This document shows, one piece after another, positions 37,642 through 46,847 of a stretch of 64,000 nucleotides of DNA (position 1 is the first letter of the stretch; every line of letters starts with the position of its first letter). The stretch lies in assembly GCF_042427745.1 (NCBI RefSeq), contig NZ_JBHMFA010000005.1. One strand, given 5' to 3'. The notes beneath the pieces were generated by a model, which was given only the letters and a program-made list of their open reading frames with translations, did not search any database and was not told the origin of the DNA. This DNA comes from Algibacter miyuki. GTDB taxonomy: Bacteria; Bacteroidota; Bacteroidia; Flavobacteriales; Flavobacteriaceae. Both the position numbers and the translations under genes were made by a program.

Positions 37642-38412
37642 ATGATTTCAGTAGTAATTTTAGGAGCTGGCAACGTAGCCACACATTTATTTAGAGGATT
37701 TAGCTTAGCGGAAAACGTTTCTGTCACACAATGGTATAGCCGAAATTTAACCACTGTGGAGCAGTATAAAAATGAGGTTGATATTACCGATGACCTATCG
37801 GATTTAAAAGTAGCCGACGTTTATATTATTGCCGTTAGCGACGATGCTGTTGCCAAATTATCAAGCAAACTTGAGTTTGAAAACCGTATGGTTGTACATA
37901 CTTCGGGCAGTGTTGGTATTTACGATTTAGACAAAAAACATAATCGTGGTGTATTTTATCCGCTACAAAGTTTTACAAAAGGTGCTGCAATGGATTTCGC
38001 CAATGTACCTATTTGCATAGAAACAGTGGATAAAAAGAGCTATCCCTTATTAAAAACTTTAGCAAAAAATTTAGGCAGTCCAGTACAGAAAGTAAATAGC
38101 GACCAAAGACGTGTATTGCATTTAGCAGCTGTTTTTGTTAATAATTTCACCAATCAATTGTATCGAATTGGACATGAAATTACCGAAAGCGAAGGTGCCG
38201 AATTTGACATGTTAAAACCATTAATTGTTGAAACTGCGAAAAAAATAGAAGATTTATCGCCGTATAGAGCACAGACAGGTCCTGCGAAACGCCACGACAA
38301 AAAAACCATAAAAAAGCATTTAAAGCAATTAGACGATAATAACCACCATAAAGCGGTTTACGAACTGCTTACCAAATCAATTCAAAAAACCCATGGAAGA
38401 AAAAAGTTATAA
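37642..38412 (+). CDS. Rossmann-like and DUF2520 domain protein
   Basis: A 256-residue protein with an N-terminal NAD(P)-binding Rossmann fold (VVILGAGNVATHLF) like that of prephenate dehydrogenase or NADP oxidoreductases, and a helical C-terminal DUF2520 domain (YPLQSFTKG, then AAVFVNNFTNQLY). The substrate is unknown. It overlaps the kdsC gene by 20 nt, a conserved arrangement in Flavobacteriia. Confidence 0.85.
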   Translation: MISVVILGAGNVATHLFRGFSLAENVSVTQWYSRNLTTVEQYKNEVDITDDLSDLKVADVYIIAVSDDAVAKLSSKLEFENRMVVHTSGSVGIYDLDKKHNRGVFYPLQSFTKGAAMDFANVPICIETVDKKSYPLLKTLAKNLGSPVQKVNSDQRRVLHLAAVFVNNFTNQLYRIGHEITESEGAEFDMLKPLIVETAKKIEDLSPYRAQTGPAKRHDKKTIKKHLKQLDDNNHHKAVYELLTKSIQKTHGRKKL

Positions 38413-38923
38413 AGAATATTTAGAACACATTACCACTTTTATTTTTGATGTTGATGGCGTACTTACAGACGGTACTGTTTCGGTTTTAACCAGCGGAGAA
38501 ATGCTAAGAACCATGAACGTGAAAGATGGCTATGCCTTACGAGCTGCTGTAGATAAAGGCTATAATGTTTGTATTATTTCTGGAGGAAAAAACGAAGGTG
38601 TTCGCATCCGTTTAAAAGGATTAGGTATAGAAAATATTTATTTGGGTGCTCAAAATAAAATTGAACAACTAGATGATTATATGACGGCGAATGATATTAA
38701 ATCGGAAAACGTACTATACATGGGCGATGATATTCCCGATTACCCTGTAATGAAAGGCATTGGCTTACCATGTTGTCCACAAGATGCGGTGCCCGAAATA
38801 AAGAGTATTTCTAAATATATTTCGCATAAAAAAGGCGGAAAAGGTGCGGTTCGCGATGTTATAGAACAGGTTTTAAAAGTGCAAGGTAAATGGAGTGGAT
38901 TTTATTCCGCAAAATTTGATTAA
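38393..38923 (+). CDS. KdsC-type 3-deoxy-D-manno-octulosonate 8-phosphate phosphatase (HAD family)
   Basis: A 176-residue HAD phosphatase of the KdsC/YrbI type. The nucleophile and acid are Asp19 and Asp21 in FDVDGVLTDG, Ser in CIISGGKN is motif II, and YMGDDIPDYPVM is motif IV. The lack of a cap domain fits the tetrameric KdsC class. It likely removes phosphate from KDO 8-phosphate during lipopolysaccharide synthesis, although close relatives act on other sugar acids. Confidence 0.88.
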   Translation: MEEKSYKEYLEHITTFIFDVDGVLTDGTVSVLTSGEMLRTMNVKDGYALRAAVDKGYNVCIISGGKNEGVRIRLKGLGIENIYLGAQNKIEQLDDYMTANDIKSENVLYMGDDIPDYPVMKGIGLPCCPQDAVPEIKSISKYISHKKGGKGAVRDVIEQVLKVQGKWSGFYSAKFD

Positions 38924-38928
38924 ATTAT

Positions 38929-38957
38929 AAGTTTCCTTAAAAGAAACTTTGCTTTTT
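38929..38957 (+). terminator. Hairpin after the KdsC gene
   Basis: A 7-bp stem AAGTTTC/GAAACTT with a 7-nt loop, followed after two bases by a T-run, 6 nt past the stop codon. Moderate strength. Confidence 0.5.
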
Positions 38958-39007
38958 TGTATTCCAATTCATTATCATAAAACCTAAGCTGTTCACTAAA
39001 CAAAACC

Positions 39008-39925
39008 ATGCGCAATTTCCTAAACCTTATTCGTTGGAAAAATTTATTGATGATTGCCTTAGCGCAGTTATTGATAAAGTATGCGTTTTTAGAGCCTTTT
39101 GGTGTAGCAACAACTTTAGATGGTTTTGGGATTTCTATTTTAATATTTGCTACACTTTGTATTGCAGCCGCAGGAAATATTATCAATGATATCTACGATA
39201 TTGAAACCGATTTTGTAAACAAACCAGACCAACTTATTATTGGTGAATCTATTTCTGAAAAAACAGGATACAATTTATTTATAGCATTCAATTTTGTTGG
39301 TGTTGCCGCTGGGTTTTATATTTCAAATGATGTTGGTAAAAGTGCTTTTTTTTCGTTGTTTGTTATTATTTCGGCCCTGCTTTATGTTTATGCTACATAT
39401 TTAAAGCGAACCCTTTTAATTGGTAACATCGTTATTTCAATATTAGTTGCACTTAGCGTTTTAATTGTTGGCATTTTTGAATTAATTCCAGCAATAACCA
39501 CTGAAAACAGAACCATTCAACTCACGTTTTTCAACATCATTTTAGATTATGCTATTTTTGCTTTTATCATCAATTTACTAAGAGAAATTACCAAAGATTT
39601 AGAAGATATCGATGGCGACTATAAAGCAGGAATGAACACCTTACCGATTGCCATTGGACGTGAGCGAACCACTAAAATTCTATTTATTCTTTCTTTAATT
39701 CCAGTGCTTAGCCTCATTTTTTATGTTCTAAATACACTTTATAAAAACACCATTTCGGCTGCATATTTTATATTTTTAATTATTGGCCCACTCCTTTATA
39801 TAAGCCTTAAATTATTTAGTGCTAAATCAAAAAAAGACTATCATTTTATTAGTAACTTACTCAAGTTGGTAATGTTTTCTGGTGTATTATCGTTGTTGCT
39901 TTACTATTTCAACTTAAAATATTAG
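39008..39925 (+). CDS. UbiA-family prenyltransferase
   Basis: A 305-residue membrane protein with eight or nine helices. The two Asp-rich motifs are NDIYDIETDFVNKP and DLEDIDGDYKAG, which bind the Mg-diphosphate of a polyprenyl donor. Flavobacterial members in this position are often labelled geranylgeranylglycerol-phosphate geranylgeranyltransferase, but archaeal-type lipids are not established there; a quinone or other isoprenoid acceptor is equally possible. Confidence 0.85.
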   Translation: MRNFLNLIRWKNLLMIALAQLLIKYAFLEPFGVATTLDGFGISILIFATLCIAAAGNIINDIYDIETDFVNKPDQLIIGESISEKTGYNLFIAFNFVGVAAGFYISNDVGKSAFFSLFVIISALLYVYATYLKRTLLIGNIVISILVALSVLIVGIFELIPAITTENRTIQLTFFNIILDYAIFAFIINLLREITKDLEDIDGDYKAGMNTLPIAIGRERTTKILFILSLIPVLSLIFYVLNTLYKNTISAAYFIFLIIGPLLYISLKLFSAKSKKDYHFISNLLKLVMFSGVLSLLLYYFNLKY

Positions 39926-40023
39926 TACACTTTCCGGAAGAAAAACGACCACTTATTATCATTTCAAATAGATGAATTCTATAACAGCCTCTCTCCTATT
40001 TTCATTCTAAAAAAAGAAAACTT

Positions 40024-40620
40024 ATGTTAAACGATACATTAAAAAATCATCATATTATTTTAGCTTCAGGATCACCCAGAAGACAACAGTTTTTCAAAGA
40101 TCTAGACTTAGATTTTGAAATTCGATTGAAACCCGTAAAAGAAGACTACCCAAACCATTTAACCCATTATGAAATCACTAATTATTTAGCGCAATTAAAG
40201 GCGTTTCCATTTAAAAGTGAACTGCAAGAAAAAGACATTTTAATTACTAGCGACACCATTGTTTGGCATGATAATAAAGCTTTAGGGAAACCACGCGATG
40301 CCGACGACGCTTTTAATATTTTAAAATCATTAAGTGACACCACACATGAGGTAATTACATCGGTTTGTTTCACAACAAAAACTAGCGAAAAAATACTGTA
40401 CGACATCACTAAAGTTACCTTTAAAAAATTAACAGACGCAGAAATTAATTACTATATAAAAACAGCTAAACCATTTGATAAAGCAGGCGCTTACGGTATT
40501 CAGGAATGGCTTGGTTTAACTGCTGTAACCAAACTTGAAGGCTCCTATTTTAACGTCATGGGTTTACCTACGCATTTAGTTTATAAAACATTAAATACGC
40601 TTTCCGAAAAAGTATTATAA
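40024..40620 (+). CDS. maf: Maf-family nucleoside triphosphate pyrophosphatase
   Basis: A 198-residue enzyme hydrolysing non-canonical nucleoside triphosphates. Motifs: LASGSPRRQQFFKDL with the phosphate-binding Ser-Arg-Arg, SDTIVWHDNKALGKP with the catalytic Asp, and KAGAYGIQEW near the C-terminus. Length is typical. Confidence 0.93.
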   Translation: MLNDTLKNHHIILASGSPRRQQFFKDLDLDFEIRLKPVKEDYPNHLTHYEITNYLAQLKAFPFKSELQEKDILITSDTIVWHDNKALGKPRDADDAFNILKSLSDTTHEVITSVCFTTKTSEKILYDITKVTFKKLTDAEINYYIKTAKPFDKAGAYGIQEWLGLTAVTKLEGSYFNVMGLPTHLVYKTLNTLSEKVL

Positions 40621-40657
40621 ATCTATCTTAAAAAAAACTTTACACTAATTTCTAATG

Positions 40658-40665
40658 TATCTTTG
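40658..40665 (+). promoter_or_regulatory. -7 element upstream of the MscS-like gene
   Basis: TATCTTTG, 25 nt before the ATG. Confidence 0.5.
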
Positions 40666-40690
40666 CAGCAAATTTTAAAGCCTTAACATT

Positions 40691-41224
40691 ATGTTGTTTT
40701 TTGAAACTTACTCAACCGAATTAAAAATTACAGGTATTGTTATTCTCGTCCTATTTATTATTCGTTATTTAGTGCACGTTACTGTAACTAAAATCGGTAA
40801 AAAAAGTGGTATTAACGATGCCAGAATCCGTTTAATACGGCGTTATATAACCGCAACACTTCTGCTTATTGCTTTAGTTATTGAAGCCTTTGTTTTTGGC
40901 GCTCAGTTTCATGATTTAGCGGTTGTTTTTTCTTCTGTATTTGCCGTGCTAGGTATTGCATTATTTGCCATTTGGTCTATTTTAAGTAATGTAACTTCGG
41001 GTATAATTATGTTTTTTAATTTCCCATATAAAGTAGGCGACAAAATTGAAATTCACGATAAGGATTTTCCTATTAAAGCGATTATTGAAGATATTCGTGC
41101 TTTTCAACTTATTTTACGTTTAGATAATGGTGATTTGGTTACTTACCCCAATAATCTTATGCTTCAAAAAGGTGTAACTTTAATCGAAAAAGACGCTATT
41201 GATGAAGGTAGTGATGCTATTTAA
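40691..41224 (+). CDS. Small mechanosensitive (MscS-type) channel protein
   Basis: A 177-residue protein with three hydrophobic segments and the start of an MscS beta domain (NFPYKVGDKIEIHDKDF). The pore-lining helix is ALFAIWSILSNVTSGIIMF. Much shorter than full MscS because the C-terminal alpha/beta vestibule domain is lacking; such mini-MscS proteins are common in Bacteroidota. The corA gene follows after 33 nt. Confidence 0.85.
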   Translation: MLFFETYSTELKITGIVILVLFIIRYLVHVTVTKIGKKSGINDARIRLIRRYITATLLLIALVIEAFVFGAQFHDLAVVFSSVFAVLGIALFAIWSILSNVTSGIIMFFNFPYKVGDKIEIHDKDFPIKAIIEDIRAFQLILRLDNGDLVTYPNNLMLQKGVTLIEKDAIDEGSDAI

Positions 41225-41257
41225 ATTATTGATATCTTTATAGAATAACTTTTTCAA

Positions 41258-42325
41258 ATGGCGAAAACAAGAAAACATAATTACAAAAAAAAGGCAGGTC
41301 AGGCTCCAGGAACGGCCATTTATACTGGTGAAAAAACTTCGGAAAAATTATTTATTGAAGCTTTTGATTATAATGAAACAGAGTTTAGAGAAAAAGAACT
41401 ATCGCATATTTCCGAAGCCTTTGATTTTAAATCGTCTAATTCGAAAACATGGATAAATCTTAACGGATTAAATCATGTAAAAGATATTGAAAAAATAGGT
41501 CAGCACTACGGCTTACACCCTTTGGTTTTAGAGGATATTGTAAACATTTCGCAACGCCCAAAAATTGATGAATACGACGATTATTTATTCATCGTTTTAA
41601 AAATGTTATACTATGATAAGGATGAAAAAATAATATCGGAACAGGTGAGTTTCATCTTAGGTAAAAATTACGTATTGTCCTTTCAAGAATCGGAAGGAGA
41701 TGTTTTTGATACCGTTCGAGATCGCATTAGACAAGCTAAAGGTCGTGTTAGGTCTATGGATTCTGATTATTTACTTTATATTTTAATTGATGCTGTAGTC
41801 GATTACTATTTCAATATTATTGAAATTTTAGGCGATAAAATTGAAGACTTTGAAACTGAAATTTTCAACGGGCAAGCACGTGATGATGTATCCCAAAACA
41901 TTCAAAATTTAAAACGTGAAATCCTTCGTGTACGTCGCGCTATTTTTCCGCTTCGCGAAGTTATAAATCGCATTGAAAAATGTGATAATGGCTTAATCTC
42001 AAAAAACACACTTAACTATTATAGAGATATTTATGATCACTTAATTCAAGTTACCGAAAACATTGATATTTACCGTGAAATGATTTGGAGTTTAATGGAT
42101 ATGTACATGACCACCATTAGTAACAAAATGAATGAAGTAATGAAAGTTCTTACCATTATGGCTTCAATTTTTATTCCTTTAACCTTTATTGCTGGTATTT
42201 ATGGTATGAATTTCGATAACATTCCAGAGCTACATTATCAATACTCATATTATATTCTTTGGGTAGTTATGATTTTACTTTTCATTGGGATGCTTTTCTA
42301 TTTTAAAAGAAAAAAATGGCTTTAG
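41258..42325 (+). CDS. corA: CorA-type magnesium/cobalt transporter
   Basis: A 355-residue divalent-cation channel. A long cytoplasmic domain with the HPLVLEDIVNISQRPKIDEY segment is followed by two C-terminal membrane helices and the YGMNF motif (the GMN selectivity filter) before the second helix. Forms pentamers that admit Mg2+. Complete, with a lysine-rich C-terminus. Confidence 0.95.
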   Translation: MAKTRKHNYKKKAGQAPGTAIYTGEKTSEKLFIEAFDYNETEFREKELSHISEAFDFKSSNSKTWINLNGLNHVKDIEKIGQHYGLHPLVLEDIVNISQRPKIDEYDDYLFIVLKMLYYDKDEKIISEQVSFILGKNYVLSFQESEGDVFDTVRDRIRQAKGRVRSMDSDYLLYILIDAVVDYYFNIIEILGDKIEDFETEIFNGQARDDVSQNIQNLKREILRVRRAIFPLREVINRIEKCDNGLISKNTLNYYRDIYDHLIQVTENIDIYREMIWSLMDMYMTTISNKMNEVMKVLTIMASIFIPLTFIAGIYGMNFDNIPELHYQYSYYILWVVMILLFIGMLFYFKRKKWL

Positions 42326-42463
42326 TTTTATACTAAAAACTATAATCTCTTATCTTTTTATTGAATTTGCATATTAAAACCGTAACCCTTAAAGCTTTAA
42401 AATATCAAGATTTCATAAAGTTAAAGAAACATTAAAACCACTCGAAACCCTAGGTATCTTCGC

Positions 42464-42471
42464 TATATTTG
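42464..42471 (+). promoter_or_regulatory. -7 element upstream of the PIG-L gene
   Basis: TATATTTG, 22 nt before the ATG. Confidence 0.5.
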
Positions 42472-42493
42472 AGGCTTAGCTAACGAACTCATT

Positions 42494-45019
42494 ATGCAAA
42501 GAGCAAAACTCTATTTTTTTATAGCGGTACTTACCGCTTCAATGGCTTATGCCCAAAAGCCAAAAACATCTTCATCTAACGCCATTTACGAATCTGTTCA
42601 AAAACTTAACTTTTTAGGTTCGGTTTTGTATATCGCAGCGCATCCAGATGATGAAAACACCAAACTTATTTCATACATGTCTAACCATGTTAAAGCACGC
42701 ACGGCTTACCTATCTTTAACACGTGGCGATGGTGGGCAAAACCTTATTGGACCTGAAATTAGAGAATTATTAGGTGTTATTAGAACCCAAGAATTATTGG
42801 CCGCCCGACGTGTGGATGGTGGTGAGCAATTTTTCTCTAGAGCAAACGATTTTGGTTATTCTAAACACCCCGATGAAACCTTACAAATCTGGAATAAAAA
42901 CGATGTTTTAAGCGATGTAGTTTTAGCTATTCGTCAGTTTAAACCAGATGTTATTATAAATAGATTCGACCATAGAACTCCAGGAAGCACCCATGGTCAT
43001 CACACCAGTTCTGCCATGCTTAGTATGGAAGCTTTTGATTTAGCTAACAGCAACACGGCTTACCCCAATCAATTAAAGCAAACCTCCTTATGGCAACCAA
43101 AACGCTTATTTTACAACACCAGTTGGTGGGCTTATGGTAGTCAAGAAAAATTCAATAAAGTAAATAAAAGCAACATGTTAAAACTAGATGTTGGCGTTTA
43201 TTTTCCGCTTAAAGGTTTATCTAATAACGAAGTTGCTGCCCAAGCTAGAAGTCAGCATTTGTGCCAAGGTTTCGGGCGTATGTTAGAACGTGGTTCTGAA
43301 ACAGAATACATCGAATTTTTAAAAGGAGACCCTTTAAATGATAGCGAAAATATATTTGAAGGTATTGATACCACTTGGAGCCGAATAGAAGGCGGTAAAG
43401 CTATTGGTGATATTTTGTATGCCGTTGAAAACAACTTCAACTTCACCAATCCTTCACAACACCTACCGCAACTTATTGAAGCTTACAAACTACTTCAAAA
43501 TATAGAAGACGATCACTTCAAAATTGAAAAAACGAAAGCTTTAAAAGCTATTATTGAAAAATGTGCTGGTTTATATTTAGAAGTTTCTGCGGAAAATAAT
43601 TGGGCCACTCAAAATGAAACTGTAAAACTAAACATTGAAGTTTTAAACAGAAGTAACCAACAAATTACTTTGGAAAGCATTAAAAATGCAAATGCAATCA
43701 AGATTTCAAAAAATATAAATTTAACCGAAAATGAAAAATTCAATTTTGAAGAAACCTTTAAAATTGGAAGCCACCAACAACCTACAACACCATATTGGTT
43801 AACAAAAAAAGGCACTTTGGGCATGTATCAAGTGGATGATTCTAAACAAATTGGCTTAGCAGAAACACCACGCGTTTACAGCGTAGATTTCAATCTATTA
43901 ATAAACAATGTGCCTATCACATTTACTAAAAATGTGATTTACCGTTTTTCAAAACCAGACAAAGGCGAATTGTATCGTCCGTTTGAAGTTATTCCGGAAG
44001 TTACTGCAAAAATCACGGAGAAAGTCATCATTTTAGATTCCGACAAGCAACACGATATTTCGGTGGTTGTAAAAGCTGGACGAAATAATGTCGAAGGTTC
44101 GGTTGAAGTTTCCCATCCTAAAGACTGGAATATTTACCCGAAAACTCAAAAAGTATCCATTAAAAATAAAGGAGAAGAGCAAACGCTTGTTTTTACTGTA
44201 ATTCCTCCTAAAAATCAAAGCGAAGGCACTATTAGCCCTATCGTTCATGTCAATGATAAAGACTACACCAAAGAACTGATAGAAATTGATTACGACCATA
44301 TTCCATTTCAAACGGTTTTACTCCCAAGCGAAAGTAAAGTGGTACGTTTAGATATTAAAAAGAAAGGCGAAAACATTGCCTACATTCAAGGCGCTGGCGA
44401 TGTAGTTCCTGAAAGTTTACAGCAAATTGGGTATAACGTTCGTATCTTAAAACCTGAAGAAATCAATGCTGAAACTTTAAGTCTTTTTGACGCTGTTGTT
44501 GTTGGTATTCGAGCTTATAATACGGTGGAAGATTTAAAATTTAAGCAACAATTACTGTTTGATTTTGTAGCGCAAGGCGGAAATATGATTGTGCAGTACA
44601 ACACCAATCGCGGTATTAAGGTTGCTAATTTAGCGCCTTATGAATTAGAATTATCACGAGATAGAGTTACCGATGAACATGCGGAAGTTAAATTTTTAGC
44701 CCCAGAGCATCCTGTTTTAAACTACCCAAATAAAATTACTCAAAACGATTTTAAAGGTTGGACACAAGAACGCGGCTTGTATTTCCCAAATAAATGGGAC
44801 AACAACTTCACGCCTATTTTAGCCATGCATGACAAAGGTGAATCTGTTAAAAAGGGAAGTCTGCTTGTTGCTAAATATGGTAAAGGTCATTTTATTTACA
44901 CAGGCTTAAGCTTTTTTAGAGAATTCCCAGCAGGTGTATCTGGAGCTTATCGCTTATTTGCCAACATGCTCTCTATCGGGAAAGAAGACTTAAAAAACGA
45001 AAACAAATTAAACGACTAA
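42494..45019 (+). CDS. Secreted PIG-L family deacetylase, multidomain
   Basis: An 841-residue exported protein (signal peptide cut after AYAQ). Residues about 40-220 are a PIG-L/LmbE zinc deacetylase domain with AHPDDEN (His50, Asp52, Asp53) and the later HGHHTSSAM histidines. The middle part is beta-rich (NEW3/CARDB-like) and the last 220 residues resemble a ThuA/glutamine-amidotransferase-like fold (VVVGIRAYNT, GGNMIVQYNT). It likely removes acetyl from an amino sugar outside the cytoplasm. First gene of a cluster with a symporter and an oxidoreductase, suggesting sugar scavenging. Confidence 0.88.
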   Translation: MQRAKLYFFIAVLTASMAYAQKPKTSSSNAIYESVQKLNFLGSVLYIAAHPDDENTKLISYMSNHVKARTAYLSLTRGDGGQNLIGPEIRELLGVIRTQELLAARRVDGGEQFFSRANDFGYSKHPDETLQIWNKNDVLSDVVLAIRQFKPDVIINRFDHRTPGSTHGHHTSSAMLSMEAFDLANSNTAYPNQLKQTSLWQPKRLFYNTSWWAYGSQEKFNKVNKSNMLKLDVGVYFPLKGLSNNEVAAQARSQHLCQGFGRMLERGSETEYIEFLKGDPLNDSENIFEGIDTTWSRIEGGKAIGDILYAVENNFNFTNPSQHLPQLIEAYKLLQNIEDDHFKIEKTKALKAIIEKCAGLYLEVSAENNWATQNETVKLNIEVLNRSNQQITLESIKNANAIKISKNINLTENEKFNFEETFKIGSHQQPTTPYWLTKKGTLGMYQVDDSKQIGLAETPRVYSVDFNLLINNVPITFTKNVIYRFSKPDKGELYRPFEVIPEVTAKITEKVIILDSDKQHDISVVVKAGRNNVEGSVEVSHPKDWNIYPKTQKVSIKNKGEEQTLVFTVIPPKNQSEGTISPIVHVNDKDYTKELIEIDYDHIPFQTVLLPSESKVVRLDIKKKGENIAYIQGAGDVVPESLQQIGYNVRILKPEEINAETLSLFDAVVVGIRAYNTVEDLKFKQQLLFDFVAQGGNMIVQYNTNRGIKVANLAPYELELSRDRVTDEHAEVKFLAPEHPVLNYPNKITQNDFKGWTQERGLYFPNKWDNNFTPILAMHDKGESVKKGSLLVAKYGKGHFIYTGLSFFREFPAGVSGAYRLFANMLSIGKEDLKNENKLND

Positions 45020-45020
45020 T

Positions 45021-45131
45021 ATGGAAAACAATCAACCTCCAAAACAAACGTGGTTAAAGCTATATTCTGTAGTGTTAATAGCTAACGCGGTGTATTTTGT
45101 TCTATTTTATTTGATAACCAAAGCCTTTTAA
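45021..45131 (+). CDS. 36-residue membrane peptide next to the symporter
   Basis: ATG 45021 to TAA 45131 reads MENNQPPKQTWLKLYS, then one hydrophobic helix (VVLIANAVYFVLFYLI), ending TKAF. It begins 1 nt after the PIG-L stop and ends 3 nt before the symporter start, so it is clearly inside the operon. A short soluble head plus one helix recalls the small companion subunits of some sodium:solute symporters; that role is inferred. Confidence 0.65.
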   Translation: MENNQPPKQTWLKLYSVVLIANAVYFVLFYLITKAF

Positions 45132-45134
45132 TTT

Positions 45135-46847
45135 ATGCAAACTTTAAATTGGATTGATTGGACGGTACTTTGCGTTACCTTAATCGCTATAGTAGCTTAC
45201 GGCACGTACCAAACTCGTGGAAGCCGCAATGTAGAAGATTACTTAAAAGGTGGAAACACTTCAAAATGGTGGACTATTGGCTTATCCGTTATGGCCACGC
45301 AAGCCAGCGCCATCACTTTTTTATCAACACCAGGACAAGCCTTTAACGACGGCATGGGTTTTGTGCAATTTTACTTTGGTTTACCTATTGCCATGGTGGT
45401 TATCTGTATGGTTTTTATCCCACTGTATCACCGTTTAAAAGTGTACACGGCTTATGAGTTTTTAGAAAAACGTTTCGATTTAAAAACCCGAACACTTGCT
45501 GCCATTTTATTTTTAATACAACGTGGCTTAGCCGCAGGTATTACCATTTTTGCTCCAGCTATTATTCTGTCAGTTGTGCTTGGTTGGGACTTATTAACCC
45601 TAAACATTGTTATTGGTTTACTCGTTATAATTTATACCGTTTCGGGAGGAACGCGAGCAGTAAACGTTACGCAAAAACATCAAATGGTGGTTATCTTTTT
45701 TGGTATGTTGGTGGCCTTCTTTTTAATTGTAGATAAACTTCCAGAAGACATCACCTTTAGTAAAGCGCTTGATATTGCTGGGGCAAGTGGAAAAATGGAA
45801 GTCTTAGATTTTTCATTCAACCTAAATAATAGATATACCTTTTGGTCTGGTATTATTGGTGGTACATTTTTAATGCTTTCCTATTTCGGAACCGATCAAA
45901 GTCAAGTTCAACGCTATCTTTCAGGTAAATCTGTTAAGGAAATGCAACTCGGTTTAATATTCAATGGTTTATTAAAAATACCAATGCAATTCTTCATTTT
46001 ATTAGTAGGTGTTATGGTGTTTGTTTTTTATCAATTCAACCAAGCCCCTGTAAATTTCAATCCTACGGCAACTGAAGTCGTTTTAAATTCTGAATATGGA
46101 GAAGCGTATAAAAATCTTCAAAACGAACAAGAAGCCATTTTTAATGATAAACAAAAAATTATAAACGCTTTTATAAATACCGATAATCCTGAAGCTGAAA
46201 AATATATTGCGTTAGCCAACAAAGCTAATGACGAGTTACGACAAGAAGCACGCGATTTAATAGATAAAGCTTCGGCAAGTGAAAACATAAAAGTGGAAAG
46301 TAACGATAAAGATTACGTGTTTATTCATTTTATACTAAACAACCTTCCTCGCGGACTTATAGGCTTGCTTTTAGCAGTTATTTTAAGTGCAGCTATGTCT
46401 AGCACAGCCAGTGAATTAAACGCCTTAGGATCTACAACAACCATAGATTTATACAAAAGAAACACGAGTGAAAAAACCGAAGCTGAAATGGTAAAAGCCT
46501 CGCGCTGGTTCACCTTTGCTTGGGGTATTATCGCAATTGGTGTCGCTTGTGTAGCTAATTTGGCTGAAAATTTAATTCAACTGGTTAACATCATCGGGTC
46601 TATTTTTTATGGTAATGTTTTAGGTATTTTCCTTTTGGCTTTTTTCTTTAAATTTGTAAAAGGAAATGCCGTTTTTATAGGCGCCTTAATCACGCAAATT
46701 TTAGTTATCACCTTATATCTTTTAGACTTAAACAACTTGATTAATTTGCCCTTTTTATGGCTAAATTTTGTAGGTTGTGCTATCGTAATCGGTATTGCAT
46801 GTTTAATTCAATTTATTACACCAAATGACAAATCCATCACAACATAA
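45135..46847 (+). CDS. Sodium:solute symporter (SSS family)
   Basis: A 570-residue membrane protein of the SSS family. Signature regions: GGNTSKWWTIGLSVMATQASAITFLSTPG in part (SVMATQASAITFLSTPGQAF), TVSGGTRAV, and GTDQSQVQRYLSGKS. Unusual is a polar, charged insert of about 90 residues (roughly 300-390) between two membrane helices, predicted extracytoplasmic and helical. The substrate is probably a sugar or sugar acid released by the PIG-L protein; this is inferred from the operon. Confidence 0.92.
   Translation: MQTLNWIDWTVLCVTLIAIVAYGTYQTRGSRNVEDYLKGGNTSKWWTIGLSVMATQASAITFLSTPGQAFNDGMGFVQFYFGLPIAMVVICMVFIPLYHRLKVYTAYEFLEKRFDLKTRTLAAILFLIQRGLAAGITIFAPAIILSVVLGWDLLTLNIVIGLLVIIYTVSGGTRAVNVTQKHQMVVIFFGMLVAFFLIVDKLPEDITFSKALDIAGASGKMEVLDFSFNLNNRYTFWSGIIGGTFLMLSYFGTDQSQVQRYLSGKSVKEMQLGLIFNGLLKIPMQFFILLVGVMVFVFYQFNQAPVNFNPTATEVVLNSEYGEAYKNLQNEQEAIFNDKQKIINAFINTDNPEAEKYIALANKANDELRQEARDLIDKASASENIKVESNDKDYVFIHFILNNLPRGLIGLLLAVILSAAMSSTASELNALGSTTTIDLYKRNTSEKTEAEMVKASRWFTFAWGIIAIGVACVANLAENLIQLVNIIGSIFYGNVLGIFLLAFFFKFVKGNAVFIGALITQILVITLYLLDLNNLINLPFLWLNFVGCAIVIGIACLIQFITPNDKSITT

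Noticed and set aside
39008..39925. Assigning archaeal-type ether lipid synthesis to the UbiA-family gene
   Set aside because: The motifs only show a polyprenyl transferase; the specific product cannot be read from the sequence.
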